Assembly: GCA_003213115.1 (NCBI GenBank)
Contig: QCNU01000001.1
Location: forward strand, 372,001-436,000
Origin: Pelagibacteraceae bacterium AG-426-L23
Lineage (GTDB): Bacteria; Pseudomonadota; Alphaproteobacteria; Pelagibacterales; Pelagibacteraceae
Length of the DNA: 64,000 nucleotides
Reading direction: 5' to 3'
Numbering within the stretch: the first letter of the stretch is position 1; each line of letters opens with the position of its first letter. Made by a program: the position numbers and the translations under genes. Shown piece by piece: positions 54,769-64,000 of this stretch. Under the pieces are notes generated by a model. It worked only from the letters and a program-made list of their open reading frames with translations, had not been told where the DNA came from and did no database searches.

Positions 54769-56134
54769 TCAGCTTAAGTTTATCTTTAATCATATAAAGA
54801 AATATAAGAGATGGTATTACCATCACTGCTGTAATTATAAAAAAAATTCCCCAGTCTCCATTTAACCAGTCAACCAAAGCTCCTGAAGATGCAGCCAAAG
54901 TAGTTCTTCCAGCAGTTCCAATTGATGCAAGCAAAGCATACTGTGTAGCAGTGTACGTTCTGTCGACAAGCATTGAAATAAAAGCAACAAATGCTACAGT
55001 TGCAAAAGCTGCCGCCATGTCATCAAATATTACAGCGATAGCAAACAATAACTCAGATTTTCCTGACCAGGCCAGTAAAGAAAACAGTAAGTTTGTTGAA
55101 GCCATTAATATTCCAGATAAAAACATTGCTTTAATTACTCCAGAACGAATTGCAAATATTCCACCTAACAAAGTAAAAACGACAGTTGTGACCCAACCAA
55201 GTCCTTTAGAATAAAGCGCAATATCTGACTTAGTAAATCCTATTTCTTTATAAAAGATAACTGACATTCTACCCAAGAAAGCTTCTCCAATTTTAAAAAG
55301 GAAGACAAAACCCAAAATTGCTATTGCAATTTTAAAACCATTTTTTTTGAAAAAACTGATTACAGGACCAATTATTGTTCCTGTTAACCATGCAACTACT
55401 TTTGTCATTATGTTAGAAGATCCTAACTTATCTTCAATCATTTTATCTGTTTGTCTTTGGTTCTCTGCTCTATCAGTGGGTTGTGGCTCATTCACAAATA
55501 GTAGACCAATATTGCAAGCGATAATAACTATACCTAAAATCAAAAAAGTTATTTGCCAGTAGTTTTCAAAACCTGCTTGCTGAAAAAATTCAGCAGCGTT
55601 AAGAGCTACAACGCCGCCTAATTTATATCCAGTCCACCAACCAACAACTGCGATTGCTGCACCAGCTTGCATTGATTTACCTTCGTGCTCACCAATTTGT
55701 TCAATTCTTAAAGCATCAACAGTAATATCTTGTGTTGCAGATGCGATTGCAATTATTAGACCTATACTTATTACTAAAGTTAAATTTGTGGTTGGATTTG
55801 CAAAACTCCAGCAAACAAGACAGATTAAAATTAAAGTTTGCATGGTTATGATCCACCCACGCCTATGACCTACTTTTTCTGTTAACCAAGGAATTCTTAT
55901 TCTGTCTATAATTGGTGCCCAGAGATAATTAAAAGCATATACTGCAAAAATTAAACCTGCCCAACCTATAGTACTTCTACTTAAACCATCTTCTTTTAAC
56001 CAAAGACTTAAGCTACTGCCAATTAAAACCCAAGGGAAACCACTTATTGCGCCCAGAAGAAGGATCCTTAACATTCTTTTATCAAAGTAAACTGAAAAAG
56101 ATTCAGACAGAGTTTGTTTTTTGTAAATTTCCAT
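54761..56134 (-). CDS. AmpG-like MFS permease
   Basis: Twelve-helix MFS transporter of 457 residues. The N-terminal SGFPWVLIGSSLSLWLKEDGLSRSTIGWAGL and VGHRRGWII loop, then SATQDITVDALRIEQI near 140, are characteristic of the AmpG/acetyl-CoA transporter family, which imports anhydro-muropeptides. The neighbouring NlpC/P60 peptidase supports peptidoglycan recycling, an inference. The second half includes FDDMAAAFATVAFVAFIS. Confidence 0.85.
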   Translation of the reverse strand: MEIYKKQTLSESFSVYFDKRMLRILLLGAISGFPWVLIGSSLSLWLKEDGLSRSTIGWAGLIFAVYAFNYLWAPIIDRIRIPWLTEKVGHRRGWIITMQTLILICLVCWSFANPTTNLTLVISIGLIIAIASATQDITVDALRIEQIGEHEGKSMQAGAAIAVVGWWTGYKLGGVVALNAAEFFQQAGFENYWQITFLILGIVIIACNIGLLFVNEPQPTDRAENQRQTDKMIEDKLGSSNIMTKVVAWLTGTIIGPVISFFKKNGFKIAIAILGFVFLFKIGEAFLGRMSVIFYKEIGFTKSDIALYSKGLGWVTTVVFTLLGGIFAIRSGVIKAMFLSGILMASTNLLFSLLAWSGKSELLFAIAVIFDDMAAAFATVAFVAFISMLVDRTYTATQYALLASIGTAGRTTLAASSGALVDWLNGDWGIFFIITAVMVIPSLIFLYMIKDKLKLNE

Positions 56135-56143
56135 AAATAATTA

Positions 56144-57592
56144 TTAATCTTTCCAAAAAGAAGGAAAAAACAAAACTAGCACAGCAAATAATTCTAGTCT
56201 ACCCAGTAACATCCCAAATGATAAAAGCCACTTTGAAATATCTGAGACTTCCTTAAAATTACCATTAGGACCAATCATTTCTCCAAGTCCAGGTCCTACA
56301 TTTGAAATAGAGGTAGCAGCCCCAGAAATTGCAGACAAAAAATCTAAACCAGTTATTGATAAAAGAATTGCTAATAATAAAAATAGAAAAAGGTAAGAAA
56401 AAATAAATATAATAATTGAATGAATGAAACTATTAGAAATTTTTTGATTATTATATTTTATTACTGAGATACTATTAGGATAAAATAATTTTTTAATTTG
56501 GTTACCTATAAATATGTATAAGAGTTGAAATCTAAATATTTTAATCCCACAAGTTGTTGAGCCAGCACATCCTCCGACAAACATTAAAAAAAGAAAAAAA
56601 ATTAATGGGAATTCTCCCCATAGACCAAAATCATCTGTGACATAACCTGTGCCAGATAGAATTGAGACTACATTAAAAGAAGAAATTCTTAACTTATCAA
56701 CTAAAGGTATTTCACTATTGCTAAATAATAAATAGAAAAACATTACAAGAATTGATACAAAAATTAAATAAACAAACCCTCTTATTTGAACGTCGTTAAA
56801 AAAAATTTTTCGATTACCTTTAATAAATTTTAAATAAGAAATAAAAGGTATACTTCCTAAAATTATAAAAATAGTTGCAATAATTTCTATATTTGAACTT
56901 TTAAAATATTCTATAGAGGTATTATGTGTCGAAAATCCCCCAGTCGCAATTGTTGTCATCGAGTGAGCAATACTGTCAAAAATAGACATATCAAATACCC
57001 AATATAAAACAGCGCATAAAAAAGTTAAAAGCAAATATGTAAGAATAATAATTGAAGCAACCTCAGCAGTTCTTGGCAAAATCTTTTCAGTGCTATCTGA
57101 TCCTTCCATTTTAAATAATTGCATTCCACCAACTTTTAACAGCGGCAACACAGTAATTGCCATTACAATTATTCCAATACCTCCGAGCCATTGCATAATT
57201 GCCCTCCAAATTAAAATACTTTTTGGACTATTATCCAAATCATTAATAACAGTTGATCCAGTTGTAGTGATCCCAGACATACTTTCAAAAAAAGCCTCAC
57301 TAAAAGATAATTCAAGAACAGATAGATGAAATGGTATACTTCCGAAAAGAGCAGCAGAAATCCAGGCTAGAGATGAAAATAAAAAAGTCTGTTGAAGATT
57401 TAGTTTATAATCTTGATCTAAATTTGCCAGAATAAATAATACGCCAATAAAAATTGTTATAAAGGCTGATGATAAAAAACTATGACTATTTTCATCATAA
57501 ATCATTTGAACAATATAGGGAATCAACATAAATGCTCCTAGAATTACTAAAAGGACACCGATTATAAAAAAGATTGTTTTGTTTATGGCCAT
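56144..57592 (-). CDS. trkH: Trk potassium uptake protein TrkH
   Basis: Membrane subunit of the Trk K+ channel-like importer, 482 residues. The four pore-loop selectivity regions are visible: MSGITTTGSTVI near 106, TIATGGFSTH near 212, SGTGYVTDDFG near 310 and SNVGPGLGEMIG near 430. About ten helices. The cytoplasmic partner TrkA is not in the window. It lies 9 bp upstream of the permease gene and divergent from lysS. Confidence 0.94.
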   Translation of the reverse strand: MAINKTIFFIIGVLLVILGAFMLIPYIVQMIYDENSHSFLSSAFITIFIGVLFILANLDQDYKLNLQQTFLFSSLAWISAALFGSIPFHLSVLELSFSEAFFESMSGITTTGSTVINDLDNSPKSILIWRAIMQWLGGIGIIVMAITVLPLLKVGGMQLFKMEGSDSTEKILPRTAEVASIIILTYLLLTFLCAVLYWVFDMSIFDSIAHSMTTIATGGFSTHNTSIEYFKSSNIEIIATIFIILGSIPFISYLKFIKGNRKIFFNDVQIRGFVYLIFVSILVMFFYLLFSNSEIPLVDKLRISSFNVVSILSGTGYVTDDFGLWGEFPLIFFLFLMFVGGCAGSTTCGIKIFRFQLLYIFIGNQIKKLFYPNSISVIKYNNQKISNSFIHSIIIFIFSYLFLFLLLAILLSITGLDFLSAISGAATSISNVGPGLGEMIGPNGNFKEVSDISKWLLSFGMLLGRLELFAVLVLFFPSFWKD

Positions 57593-57686
57593 AAAGAAAT
57601 GAGATTATTTAAATAGTTATAAAATTCAACTTATTATCTTGTATTTATATCTGTATTTTATATATAAAAGTTAATAAACCATTGTT

Positions 57687-59249
57687 ATGCTTGATAAGGA
57701 CTTAATTCAATCAACTTCTTCATGGCCTTTTGTTGAAATTAGAAAGCTTTTAAAAGAAAGAAAAAATTTAATTCAATCTAAAAAAAAGGTGGTGTTTCAA
57801 ACTGGTTACGGACCAAGCGGATTACCTCATATAGGTACCTTCGGAGAGGTAGCTAGAACAACTATGATGATTAATGCTTTAAACCATGTTGAGAAAATTG
57901 ATACTGACTTAATAACATTCTCTGATGATATGGACGGTCTTAGAAAGGTTCCCGAAAACATTGATAATAAAGAGGTCTTAAAAGCAAATTTAGGTAAGCC
58001 ACTTACAAGTATTCCAGACCCATTTGGTAAATTCAAAAGCTATGGTGAACACAACAATGAAAAATTAAAAGAATTTCTTAAAAAGTTTAATTTTAAATTT
58101 AATTTCATAAGCTCAACCGAGACTTATAAGAAAGGTCATTTTAATAGTTCAATTTTAAGAGTTCTTGAAAAGTATGATGATATTATGAATATAATTTTAC
58201 CTACTCTTGGAACTGAAAGAAGAAAAACTTACTGTCCTTTTCTACCAATATGTCCTGATACTGGAAAAGTTTTAGAAATTCCTATGTCTGAAATAAACAA
58301 AAAAAAAGGTACGTTGATTTTTGATAATGATGGAAAAAAACTAGAAACAAAAATTACAGACGGAAAATGTAAACTACAATGGAAGGTGGATTGGGCAATG
58401 AGATGGTTTACTTTTGATGTAGATTTTGAAATGTATGGAAAGGATTTGACTGAAAGTGCAATTCTGTCTAATAAAATTTGTAAAGCACTAGGCAAAACAC
58501 CTCCTAATGGATTCGCTTATGAACTTTTTTTGGATGAAAAAGGTGAAAAGATCTCAAAATCAAAAGGCAATGGCATTTCTATAGATGAGTGGTTAAGATA
58601 CGCTTCACCTGAAAGTTTAGCTTTATATATGTATCCCAACCCCAAGAGAGCCAAAAAATTATATTCTGAAGTGGTTCCAAAAACTGTTGATGAGTACCTT
58701 TCATTAATTGAAAAATATCAAAATCAGAGCAAAAGTGAACAGTTGTTAAATCCCGTATGGCATGTTCATAATGGAAAACCACCAAAGGAAAAAATTGTTA
58801 TGCCATTTTCAATGCTTCTAAATTTAGTTGGATCAAGTAATGCAAAGTCAAAAGATATTCTCTGGAAATTTATTCAAAGATTTCATGAGAACATAAAATC
58901 TAAAGATCACCCAATCTTAAATGATCTCACAAAATATGCAATTAATTATTTTAATGATAAAGTACAGCCAAATAAAAAATTTAAAGTTCCTAACCAAAAA
59001 GAAAAAAATGCATTAAAAAATTTAGCAGAAAAATTAAAATCAATTCCTCAAGATATGAAACCCGAAGATATACAAACAATCGTTTATTCAACAGGTAAAG
59101 AACAAGGTTATGATAAAAATTTAAGAGATTGGTTTAAGTTAATTTATGAAGTCTTATTTGGCGAAAAAGATGGTCCTAGAATGGGATTCTTTATAAGTTT
59201 TTTTGGTGTAAAAGAAACAATTAAATTATTAGATGATAAAATTAAATAA
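57687..59249 (+). CDS. lysS: Lysyl-tRNA synthetase, class I
   Basis: Class I LysRS of 520 residues, the type found in archaea and alphaproteobacteria. The HIGH motif is in TGYGPSGLPHIGTFGEVART near residue 45. FSDDMDGLRKVP and VDWAMRWFTFDVDFEMYGKD follow. The KMSKS motif reads KISKSKGNGI near 290. The helical anticodon-binding region covers the rest. The 6-bp gap to pyrD suggests co-transcription. Confidence 0.95.
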   Translation: MLDKDLIQSTSSWPFVEIRKLLKERKNLIQSKKKVVFQTGYGPSGLPHIGTFGEVARTTMMINALNHVEKIDTDLITFSDDMDGLRKVPENIDNKEVLKANLGKPLTSIPDPFGKFKSYGEHNNEKLKEFLKKFNFKFNFISSTETYKKGHFNSSILRVLEKYDDIMNIILPTLGTERRKTYCPFLPICPDTGKVLEIPMSEINKKKGTLIFDNDGKKLETKITDGKCKLQWKVDWAMRWFTFDVDFEMYGKDLTESAILSNKICKALGKTPPNGFAYELFLDEKGEKISKSKGNGISIDEWLRYASPESLALYMYPNPKRAKKLYSEVVPKTVDEYLSLIEKYQNQSKSEQLLNPVWHVHNGKPPKEKIVMPFSMLLNLVGSSNAKSKDILWKFIQRFHENIKSKDHPILNDLTKYAINYFNDKVQPNKKFKVPNQKEKNALKNLAEKLKSIPQDMKPEDIQTIVYSTGKEQGYDKNLRDWFKLIYEVLFGEKDGPRMGFFISFFGVKETIKLLDDKIK

Positions 59250-59255
59250 AATAAA

Positions 59256-60302
59256 ATGTTCCCTTTTTTAAAACCTTTCATTTTTGGTTTAGACCCGGAA
59301 GTAGCCCATGATTTAGCAATTAAGTCGTTAAAACTTAATGTTATTCCTGAGAATTTTTTTAAAGTTGAAAATGAAAATATATTAGAAACAAATATGTTTG
59401 ATAAAAAATTAAAAAATCCAATAGGTATGGCCGCAGGCTTTGATAAAAGTGCTGAAGTTTATAATTCACTTTATAAAATTGGCTTTGGTTTTGTTGAAGT
59501 TGGCACCATTACACCAAAAAGACAATTTGGAAATCCAAAACCAAGAATATTTAGGTTAGAAAAAGACCAAGCTTTGATAAATAGACTTGGTTTTAATAAT
59601 GATGGTTTAGAAAAAATATCTAAAAGAATTTCAAAAAACAAACCCAGTAAAATCTTGGGTGTAAACATTGGTCCAAACAAAGATACCAGAAATAAAATTG
59701 ATGACTTTATTATTTGTTTATCTGAACTTCATAGTCAAGCAGATTATATAACTATAAATATTTCATCACCCAACACTGAAGGTTTAAGAGATTTCCACGA
59801 AAAAAAATCATTATCTAAATTATTGGAACAACTTAATAGTCTAAAGTTAAAAAAAAAAATTAATAAACCAATATTTATAAAGATTTCACCAGATATTGAT
59901 GATGAAGACACTAGCCAAATAAATGAAATAATTCTTAAACATAATATAAGTGGAATAATTATATCAAATTCAACTGATAGAAATAGAGCTGGCTTATATG
60001 ATAATAATAAGAATGAGGAAGGAGGGCTTTCTGGTTTGCCTTTAAAAAATTTGTCAACAAAGTTGATTAAAAGATTTTATAGAGAAACTAAAGGAAAAAT
60101 TCAAATTATTGGAGTTGGAGGAGTTGACTCTGGTCAAAGCACTTTTGAAAAAATTATATCTGGAGCAAATGCTGTTCAACTTTATACTGGAATGATTTAC
60201 AAGGGTCCAGGAATCGTGAAAGAAATTAAAAAAGAACTAATTGAAATTTTAAAGAAAGAGAAAATTAAAAATATTACGGCAGCGATAGGAATTAACTCAT
60301 AG
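59256..60302 (+). CDS. pyrD: Dihydroorotate dehydrogenase (quinone), class 2
   Basis: FMN enzyme oxidising dihydroorotate to orotate with ubiquinone, in pyrimidine synthesis. The N-terminal membrane-association helix is PFLKPFIFGLDPEVAHDLA. IGMAAGFDKSAEVYNSL, FVEVGTITPKRQFGNPKPR and the LINRLGFNNDG segment follow. NISSPNTEGLRDFH near 172 contains the class 2 catalytic Ser. GVGGVDSGQSTFEKIISGANAVQLYTGM binds the FMN phosphate. 348 residues. Confidence 0.96.
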   Translation: MFPFLKPFIFGLDPEVAHDLAIKSLKLNVIPENFFKVENENILETNMFDKKLKNPIGMAAGFDKSAEVYNSLYKIGFGFVEVGTITPKRQFGNPKPRIFRLEKDQALINRLGFNNDGLEKISKRISKNKPSKILGVNIGPNKDTRNKIDDFIICLSELHSQADYITINISSPNTEGLRDFHEKKSLSKLLEQLNSLKLKKKINKPIFIKISPDIDDEDTSQINEIILKHNISGIIISNSTDRNRAGLYDNNKNEEGGLSGLPLKNLSTKLIKRFYRETKGKIQIIGVGGVDSGQSTFEKIISGANAVQLYTGMIYKGPGIVKEIKKELIEILKKEKIKNITAAIGINS

Positions 60303-60322
60303 TTTTTCTGCTTTTTAATGTC

Positions 60323-60353
60323 TTGACCAATAACAATTCAGGAACTATATAAT
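60323..60353 (+). promoter_or_regulatory. Promoter of rpmB
   Basis: TTGACC at 60323-60328 is followed by TATATAAT at 60346-60353 (spacer 17 nt to TATATA or 19 to TATAAT). Transcription would begin about 60360, only some 10 nt before the L28 ATG, so the leader is very short. It lies in the 67-bp gap after pyrD. Confidence 0.65.
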
Positions 60354-60369
60354 TGCAGAAATTTATATT

Positions 60370-60648
60370 ATGTCTAAAAGATGCGAACTTACTGGAAAAT
60401 CACCTTTGAAGGGTCATAATGTTAGCCACTCTAACAATAAGACTAAAAGAAAGTTTTTTCCCAATCTTAAAAAGGTAAGTTTTAAAAGTGATATTTTAAA
60501 AAAAAATATAAGATTAAACGTTACTAATTCTGCTTTAAGAACTGTAGATTTTAAGGGAGGACTAGACAAATTTCTTAAAAACGCCAAAAATAAAAATCTT
60601 TCTAAAAAAGCAAAAAAAATAAAAATTTCAATAATAGCTAGAGCATAA
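60370..60648 (+). CDS. rpmB: 50S ribosomal protein L28
   Basis: Ribosomal protein bL28, 92 residues. MSKRCELTGKSPLKGHNVSH at the N-terminus is conserved, followed by NNKTKRKFFPNLKKVSF and NVTNSALRTVDFKGGLDKFL. Length is typical of alphaproteobacteria. It has its own promoter and is followed 12 bp later by the transporter gene. Confidence 0.97.
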   Translation: MSKRCELTGKSPLKGHNVSHSNNKTKRKFFPNLKKVSFKSDILKKNIRLNVTNSALRTVDFKGGLDKFLKNAKNKNLSKKAKKIKISIIARA

Positions 60649-60660
60649 TCGTATTAATTT

Positions 60661-61254
60661 ATGAAAATTAATAAGTTATTTTTAATACTTTCATTTTTAA
60701 TGGGTTTAGTAGTTATAGTATCTAATTACCTAGTTCAGTTTCCTTTTAGACATTATGGACTTGATAAAATACTAACTTATGGTGCCTTTAGTTATCCGAT
60801 AACTTTTTTGATTACTGATCTAGCTAATAGAGCATTCGGAAAAACTATCGCAAAAAAAATTGTTTATATAGGTTTTATATTAGGTGTTTTACTTACATTA
60901 TTTATTTCAACAAATTTTTCTGATCTGATTTCAATTAGAATAGCAATAGGATCTGGAGTTGCATTTTTCGTTTCTCAAAATCTAGACGTCTCAATATTTG
61001 ATAAATTGAGAAATAATCGTTTATGGTATGTAGCCCCTTTTACTTCCTCGGGAGTAGGGTCGATAGTTGATACTTTTTTATTTTTTTCAATTTCATTTTA
61101 TAAAACTGGTATAAATTGGGTTCCTTTGGCTTTTGGAGATTTGTGCGTTAAATTTATAATAGCTTTAGTTATGTTAATACCATTCAGAATATTGCTTTCA
61201 AAAATATCAGATGTTTCTAAATATAGAGTTAAAACAGGACTGAATAAAATTTAA
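60661..61254 (+). CDS. YhhQ/VUT-family (queuosine precursor) transporter
   Basis: A 197-residue membrane protein with about six helices. [22 protein letters not shown] near residue 40, [25 protein letters not shown] near 100 and [18 protein letters not shown] near 125 are signatures of the VUT family. E. coli YhhQ imports queuosine precursors. Here import of a 7-deazaguanine or queuine precursor is the likely role. The stop codon is shared within TTAA with the convergent cobT gene. Confidence 0.85.
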   Translation: MKINKLFLILSFLMGLVVIVSNYLVQFPFRHYGLDKILTYGAFSYPITFLITDLANRAFGKTIAKKIVYIGFILGVLLTLFISTNFSDLISIRIAIGSGVAFFVSQNLDVSIFDKLRNNRLWYVAPFTSSGVGSIVDTFLFFSISFYKTGINWVPLAFGDLCVKFIIALVMLIPFRILLSKISDVSKYRVKTGLNKI

Positions 61255-63038
61255 TGAACTGTATTATTTTTTTTTGCAAATAGGTCTGTTAATTGATTAA
61301 TCATAACATCTCCTAAATCTTGAACATCAGTAATTTTCACTGCTCTCTCGTAATATCTAGTTACGTCATGACCTATACCGATGGCAAGTAATTCAATATT
61401 TGAATTTTTTTCAATCCATTTAACCACATTTTTTAGATTTGTTTCCAAGTAATCACTTGAGTTAGAAGATAAAGTGGAGTCATCTACTGGTGCACCATCC
61501 GAAATAACCATTAGTATTTTTCTCTCTTCTTTTCTTTTACTCATCTTATTATAAGCCCACCTTAAAGCCTCTCCATCAATGTTTTCTTTTAGAAGACCTT
61601 CTTTTAACATTAAACCCATATTTTTTTTTGCTTGTCTCCAGGGAGTATCAGCAGACTTATAAATTATATGTCTCAAATCATTTAATCGTCCAGGAAAAAT
61701 TGGTTTGTCATTGTTCATCCATTTCTCTCTACTTGATCCACCTTTCCAATGTTTTGTTGTAAAACCTAAAACTTCAACTTTCACTGAGCATCTTTCTAAA
61801 GTCCTAGATAAAATATCAGCACAAATAGCTGCCACAGATATAGGTTTGCCTCTCATTGAGCCAGAATTGTCAATCAGAATTGTTACTAAGGTGTCCTTAA
61901 AATCAATATCTTTTTCTTTTTTGAAAGAGAGTGAATTGAAGGGATCAATTATAACTCTTGTGAGCTTAGAAGTATCAAGAATTCCTTCTTCTAAATCAAA
62001 TTCCCAAGATCTATTTTGTTTTGCTAAAAGTTTTCTTTGTAATTTATTTGCTAGTTTAGATATAAAATTCTTAAGTTGTAAAAGCTGTTGATCTAAATTT
62101 TGCCTTAGTCTTATCAACTCATCCTCAGACTCTAATTCTTCAGCTTGAATGATTTCATCATATTCATCAGTAAAAATTTTATATTTTTTATCACCAAAAT
62201 TACCGATAGTTCTTTTTTTTTGATTTTGACTATCAAAAAATTTTTCTATTTCTAATATATCTGAGTCTTGATCATCTTCTTCGGCTAAGTCCTCCATAAC
62301 CTCAGCGCTTGTTTCTATAGCCATTTCATTATTTTGATCTTGGTTTTCTTGTGTTATTCGGTCATTATCCTCAGTCTGGCTACTCCTAGTGTCTTGTTCA
62401 TTTTTACTCTCTTTTTTGCGCTCATCATTAGCATCTTCCTCAATTTCCATTTCAGATATAAGTTCTGAAATCATAGAATTAAATTTTAATTGATCTTCAA
62501 CTAAACTATTAAGAGGCTTGAGACTTTTCTTTAATTTTTCATCAAATTCTTTCTTGAAAGATTTATAATTTTTATTATTTTTATAATTAAAAATATTTGA
62601 TCTTAAATAATTTTCAAATGCATCGACATATTTATTTTCATTTTTTTCAAAATTAGTTTTTTCTAATTTTTCATTATAGAATTCATCAATATTATTTTTG
62701 ATTCCTTTAAACTCTACTGAACCCAATTTTTCATATCTAATTTTTTCTGCAATATGATATAATTTTTTTGAAATATTTCCCTCTGGCTCGTAAGTTTTAA
62801 GAATTTTTTCGTTACTATACCTTATTTTAAGAGCCTCTGAGTCAGCTAAAGCCCTAGCTTTTGTATAGTCAATCTTTTCATTGATATTTTCTAAATCTGG
62901 AAGTTTAATTATTTTTTTATTTGTTTTGAGTTTTTCATTGCCAAAAATAACTTCAATATCTTTGACATTTGAGACTGATTTAGTTGTAGATGCAATAGCT
63001 GTTTTAAAATTTTGAATTAATTCTTCTTTTTTTTGCAT
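61251..63038 (-). CDS. cobT: CobT-like vWA protein
   Basis: Large subunit-like partner of CobS, 595 residues. An acidic, low-complexity middle (about residues 200-270, rich in Asp/Glu/Gln) separates a helical N-terminal part from a C-terminal von Willebrand A domain. The metal site (MIDAS) is in [20 protein letters not shown] near 395, with [15 protein letters not shown] further on, typical of CobT. CobST with CobN inserts cobalt into corrin rings. Whether that is the role here is doubtful because no other cobalamin gene is in view. Confidence 0.87.
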   Translation of the reverse strand: MQKKEELIQNFKTAIASTTKSVSNVKDIEVIFGNEKLKTNKKIIKLPDLENINEKIDYTKARALADSEALKIRYSNEKILKTYEPEGNISKKLYHIAEKIRYEKLGSVEFKGIKNNIDEFYNEKLEKTNFEKNENKYVDAFENYLRSNIFNYKNNKNYKSFKKEFDEKLKKSLKPLNSLVEDQLKFNSMISELISEMEIEEDANDERKKESKNEQDTRSSQTEDNDRITQENQDQNNEMAIETSAEVMEDLAEEDDQDSDILEIEKFFDSQNQKKRTIGNFGDKKYKIFTDEYDEIIQAEELESEDELIRLRQNLDQQLLQLKNFISKLANKLQRKLLAKQNRSWEFDLEEGILDTSKLTRVIIDPFNSLSFKKEKDIDFKDTLVTILIDNSGSMRGKPISVAAICADILSRTLERCSVKVEVLGFTTKHWKGGSSREKWMNNDKPIFPGRLNDLRHIIYKSADTPWRQAKKNMGLMLKEGLLKENIDGEALRWAYNKMSKRKEERKILMVISDGAPVDDSTLSSNSSDYLETNLKNVVKWIEKNSNIELLAIGIGHDVTRYYERAVKITDVQDLGDVMINQLTDLFAKKNNTVH

Positions 63039-63039
63039 T

Positions 63040-64000
63040 TTACGAAATAGTTACATTTATCGAGGACTCTGGTAAATCTTCACCAAAACATCTTTGATAA
63101 TATTCAGATATAATTTTTTTTTCTATTTCATCGCATTTATTTAAAAAAGTAACTCTAAAAGCATATCCTGTATCATTAAAGATTCTAGTATTCTCAGCCC
63201 AATGAAGAACTGTACGAGGGCTCATTACAGTAGATATATCACCATTAATAAAACCTTTTCTAGTCATATCTGCAACTTTGATCATATTTGAAATTTTCTC
63301 TTTTCCTTCTTTATTATTAAAGTTTTTATTTTTAGCTAAAATTATTTCTAATTCCTTTTCGTACGGTAGATAATTTAAAGTAGAAACTATGTTCCATCTA
63401 TCCATTTGGCCCTGATTGATTTGTTGAGTTCCGTGGTAGAGTCCGCTAGTGTCACCTAGTCCAATGGTATTTGTAGTTGCAAACATTCTAAAATAATCGT
63501 GTTGATGTAGAATTTTATTTTTGTCTAATAAAGTAAAATTACCGTCACTTTCAAGAACTCTCTGAATTACAAACATTACGTCAGGTCTACCAGCATCATA
63601 TTCATCAAATACTAAAGCGACTGGATTTTGTATTGACCAAGGTAATATTCCTTCTTTGAACTCAGTTATCTGCTTTCCATCTTTTAATACAATTGCATCT
63701 TTTCCAATCAGATCTATTCTACTGATATGACTATCAAGATTTACTCTAACACATGGCCAATTCAATCTTGCAGCTACTTGCTCAATATGAGTTGACTTTC
63801 CTGTACCATGATATCCTTGAATTAAAACTCTTTTATTAAATGCAAATCCAGACAGGATTGCCAATGTAGTATCTCTATCAAACTTATAATCTTGATCAAT
63901 TTTCGGAACATACTCATTTTTTTTTCCAAATCCCTCTATTTCCATTTCAGTGTCAATTCCAAAAGTTTGTCTTACTGAAATTTTAATATCAGGCTTTTGT
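63040..64000 (-). CDS. cobS: CobS-like AAA+ ATPase (N-terminus cut by window end)
   Basis: MoxR-type AAA+ ATPase. The frame continues through the ATG at 63945 to the window edge, and the added codons read [16 protein letters not shown], the conserved N-terminal part of CobS, so the true start lies beyond 64000. Walker A is [13 protein letters not shown], Walker [15 protein letters not shown], sensor 1 [11 protein letters not shown]. The C-terminus ends 1 bp before the cobT start. CobS and CobT form the chelatase motor. Confidence 0.9.
   Translation of the reverse strand, partial: QKPDIKISVRQTFGIDTEMEIEGFGKKNEYVPKIDQDYKFDRDTTLAILSGFAFNKRVLIQGYHGTGKSTHIEQVAARLNWPCVRVNLDSHISRIDLIGKDAIVLKDGKQITEFKEGILPWSIQNPVALVFDEYDAGRPDVMFVIQRVLESDGNFTLLDKNKILHQHDYFRMFATTNTIGLGDTSGLYHGTQQINQGQMDRWNIVSTLNYLPYEKELEIILAKNKNFNNKEGKEKISNMIKVADMTRKGFINGDISTVMSPRTVLHWAENTRIFNDTGYAFRVTFLNKCDEIEKKIISEYYQRCFGEDLPESSINVTIS

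Noticed and set aside
1-64000. CRISPR array, prophage, insertion sequence or rRNA operon
   Set aside because: Read through for regular repeats, transposase/integrase motifs and rRNA sequence; none seen.

Overview
The window looks like a piece of the chromosome of a streamlined marine alphaproteobacterium of the SAR11 (Pelagibacterales) type. This is inferred from several things seen together: strongly AT-rich DNA, lysine- and asparagine-rich proteins, almost no spacer DNA (many 1-4 nt overlaps), a SAM-II riboswitch before metX, adjacent metX/metW, a class I lysyl-tRNA synthetase, a CobS/CobT-like pair, a Suv3-like helicase and a TAXI-type TRAP transporter. I could not run a database search, so the placement rests on recognition alone. 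No phage, transposase, CRISPR array or rRNA operon is visible, and no spacer exceeds about 250 bp.

Layout. 1-4.8 kb, leftward: rplU-rpmA-obgE-proB (proB cut by the window edge), then gloB, metW and metX. metX is preceded by a promoter, a SAM-II aptamer and an intrinsic terminator packed into about 120 bp. 4.8-13.2 kb: hisC-tyrA rightward; argH-lptM-lysA-plsC leftward; an esterase and an HNH protein rightward; yqaA-dsbB-coq7 leftward. 13.3-15.4 kb: tRNA-Leu(CAA), a long-chain acyl-CoA synthetase, and a separate mini-gene for a 22-residue, almost purely Lys/Arg peptide with its own leader hairpin and terminator. 15.4-19.3 kb, leftward: Suv3-like helicase, TerB-like protein, 7Fe ferredoxin and CarD. 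19.4-24.2 kb, rightward: aminotransferase, TAXI binding protein, terminator, fused TRAP permease.

24.2-29.4 kb holds a leftward pyruvate dehydrogenase operon of unusual design. The E2 protein has no lipoyl domain. A lipoyl domain is instead encoded at the 5' end of the E1 gene, and the two reading frames are separated by a +1 frame change at a run of nine A. E1 has no usable start codon of its own. Downstream in the same operon are a DMT exporter and a hotdog thioesterase. 29.6-38 kb: thiolase, tRNA-Arg(ACG), a 31-residue membrane peptide, uppP, then gltD-gltB (glutamate synthase).

38-51.2 kb is a long rightward run: galE, a glycosyltransferase, thrS, infC, rpmI, rplT, pheS, pheT, lepA, a second glycosyltransferase and tRNA-Ser(GGA). 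It is followed by a 20-residue membrane peptide with a perfect Shine-Dalgarno site that can be masked by a small hairpin. 51.4-57.6 kb is more accessory: a DUF2334-like deacetylase, a TylF-like methyltransferase, a GNAT protein, then an NlpC/P60 peptidase with an AmpG-like permease, and TrkH. 57.7-64 kb: lysS, pyrD, rpmB, a YhhQ-like transporter, and cobT/cobS (cobS cut by the window end).

Most of the window is amino-acid biosynthesis (Met, Tyr, Lys, Arg, Pro, Glu), translation and central carbon metabolism. The points most worth checking are the rearranged pyruvate dehydrogenase, the compact SAM-II/terminator leader, and the very small genes at 15.3 kb and 51.35 kb.
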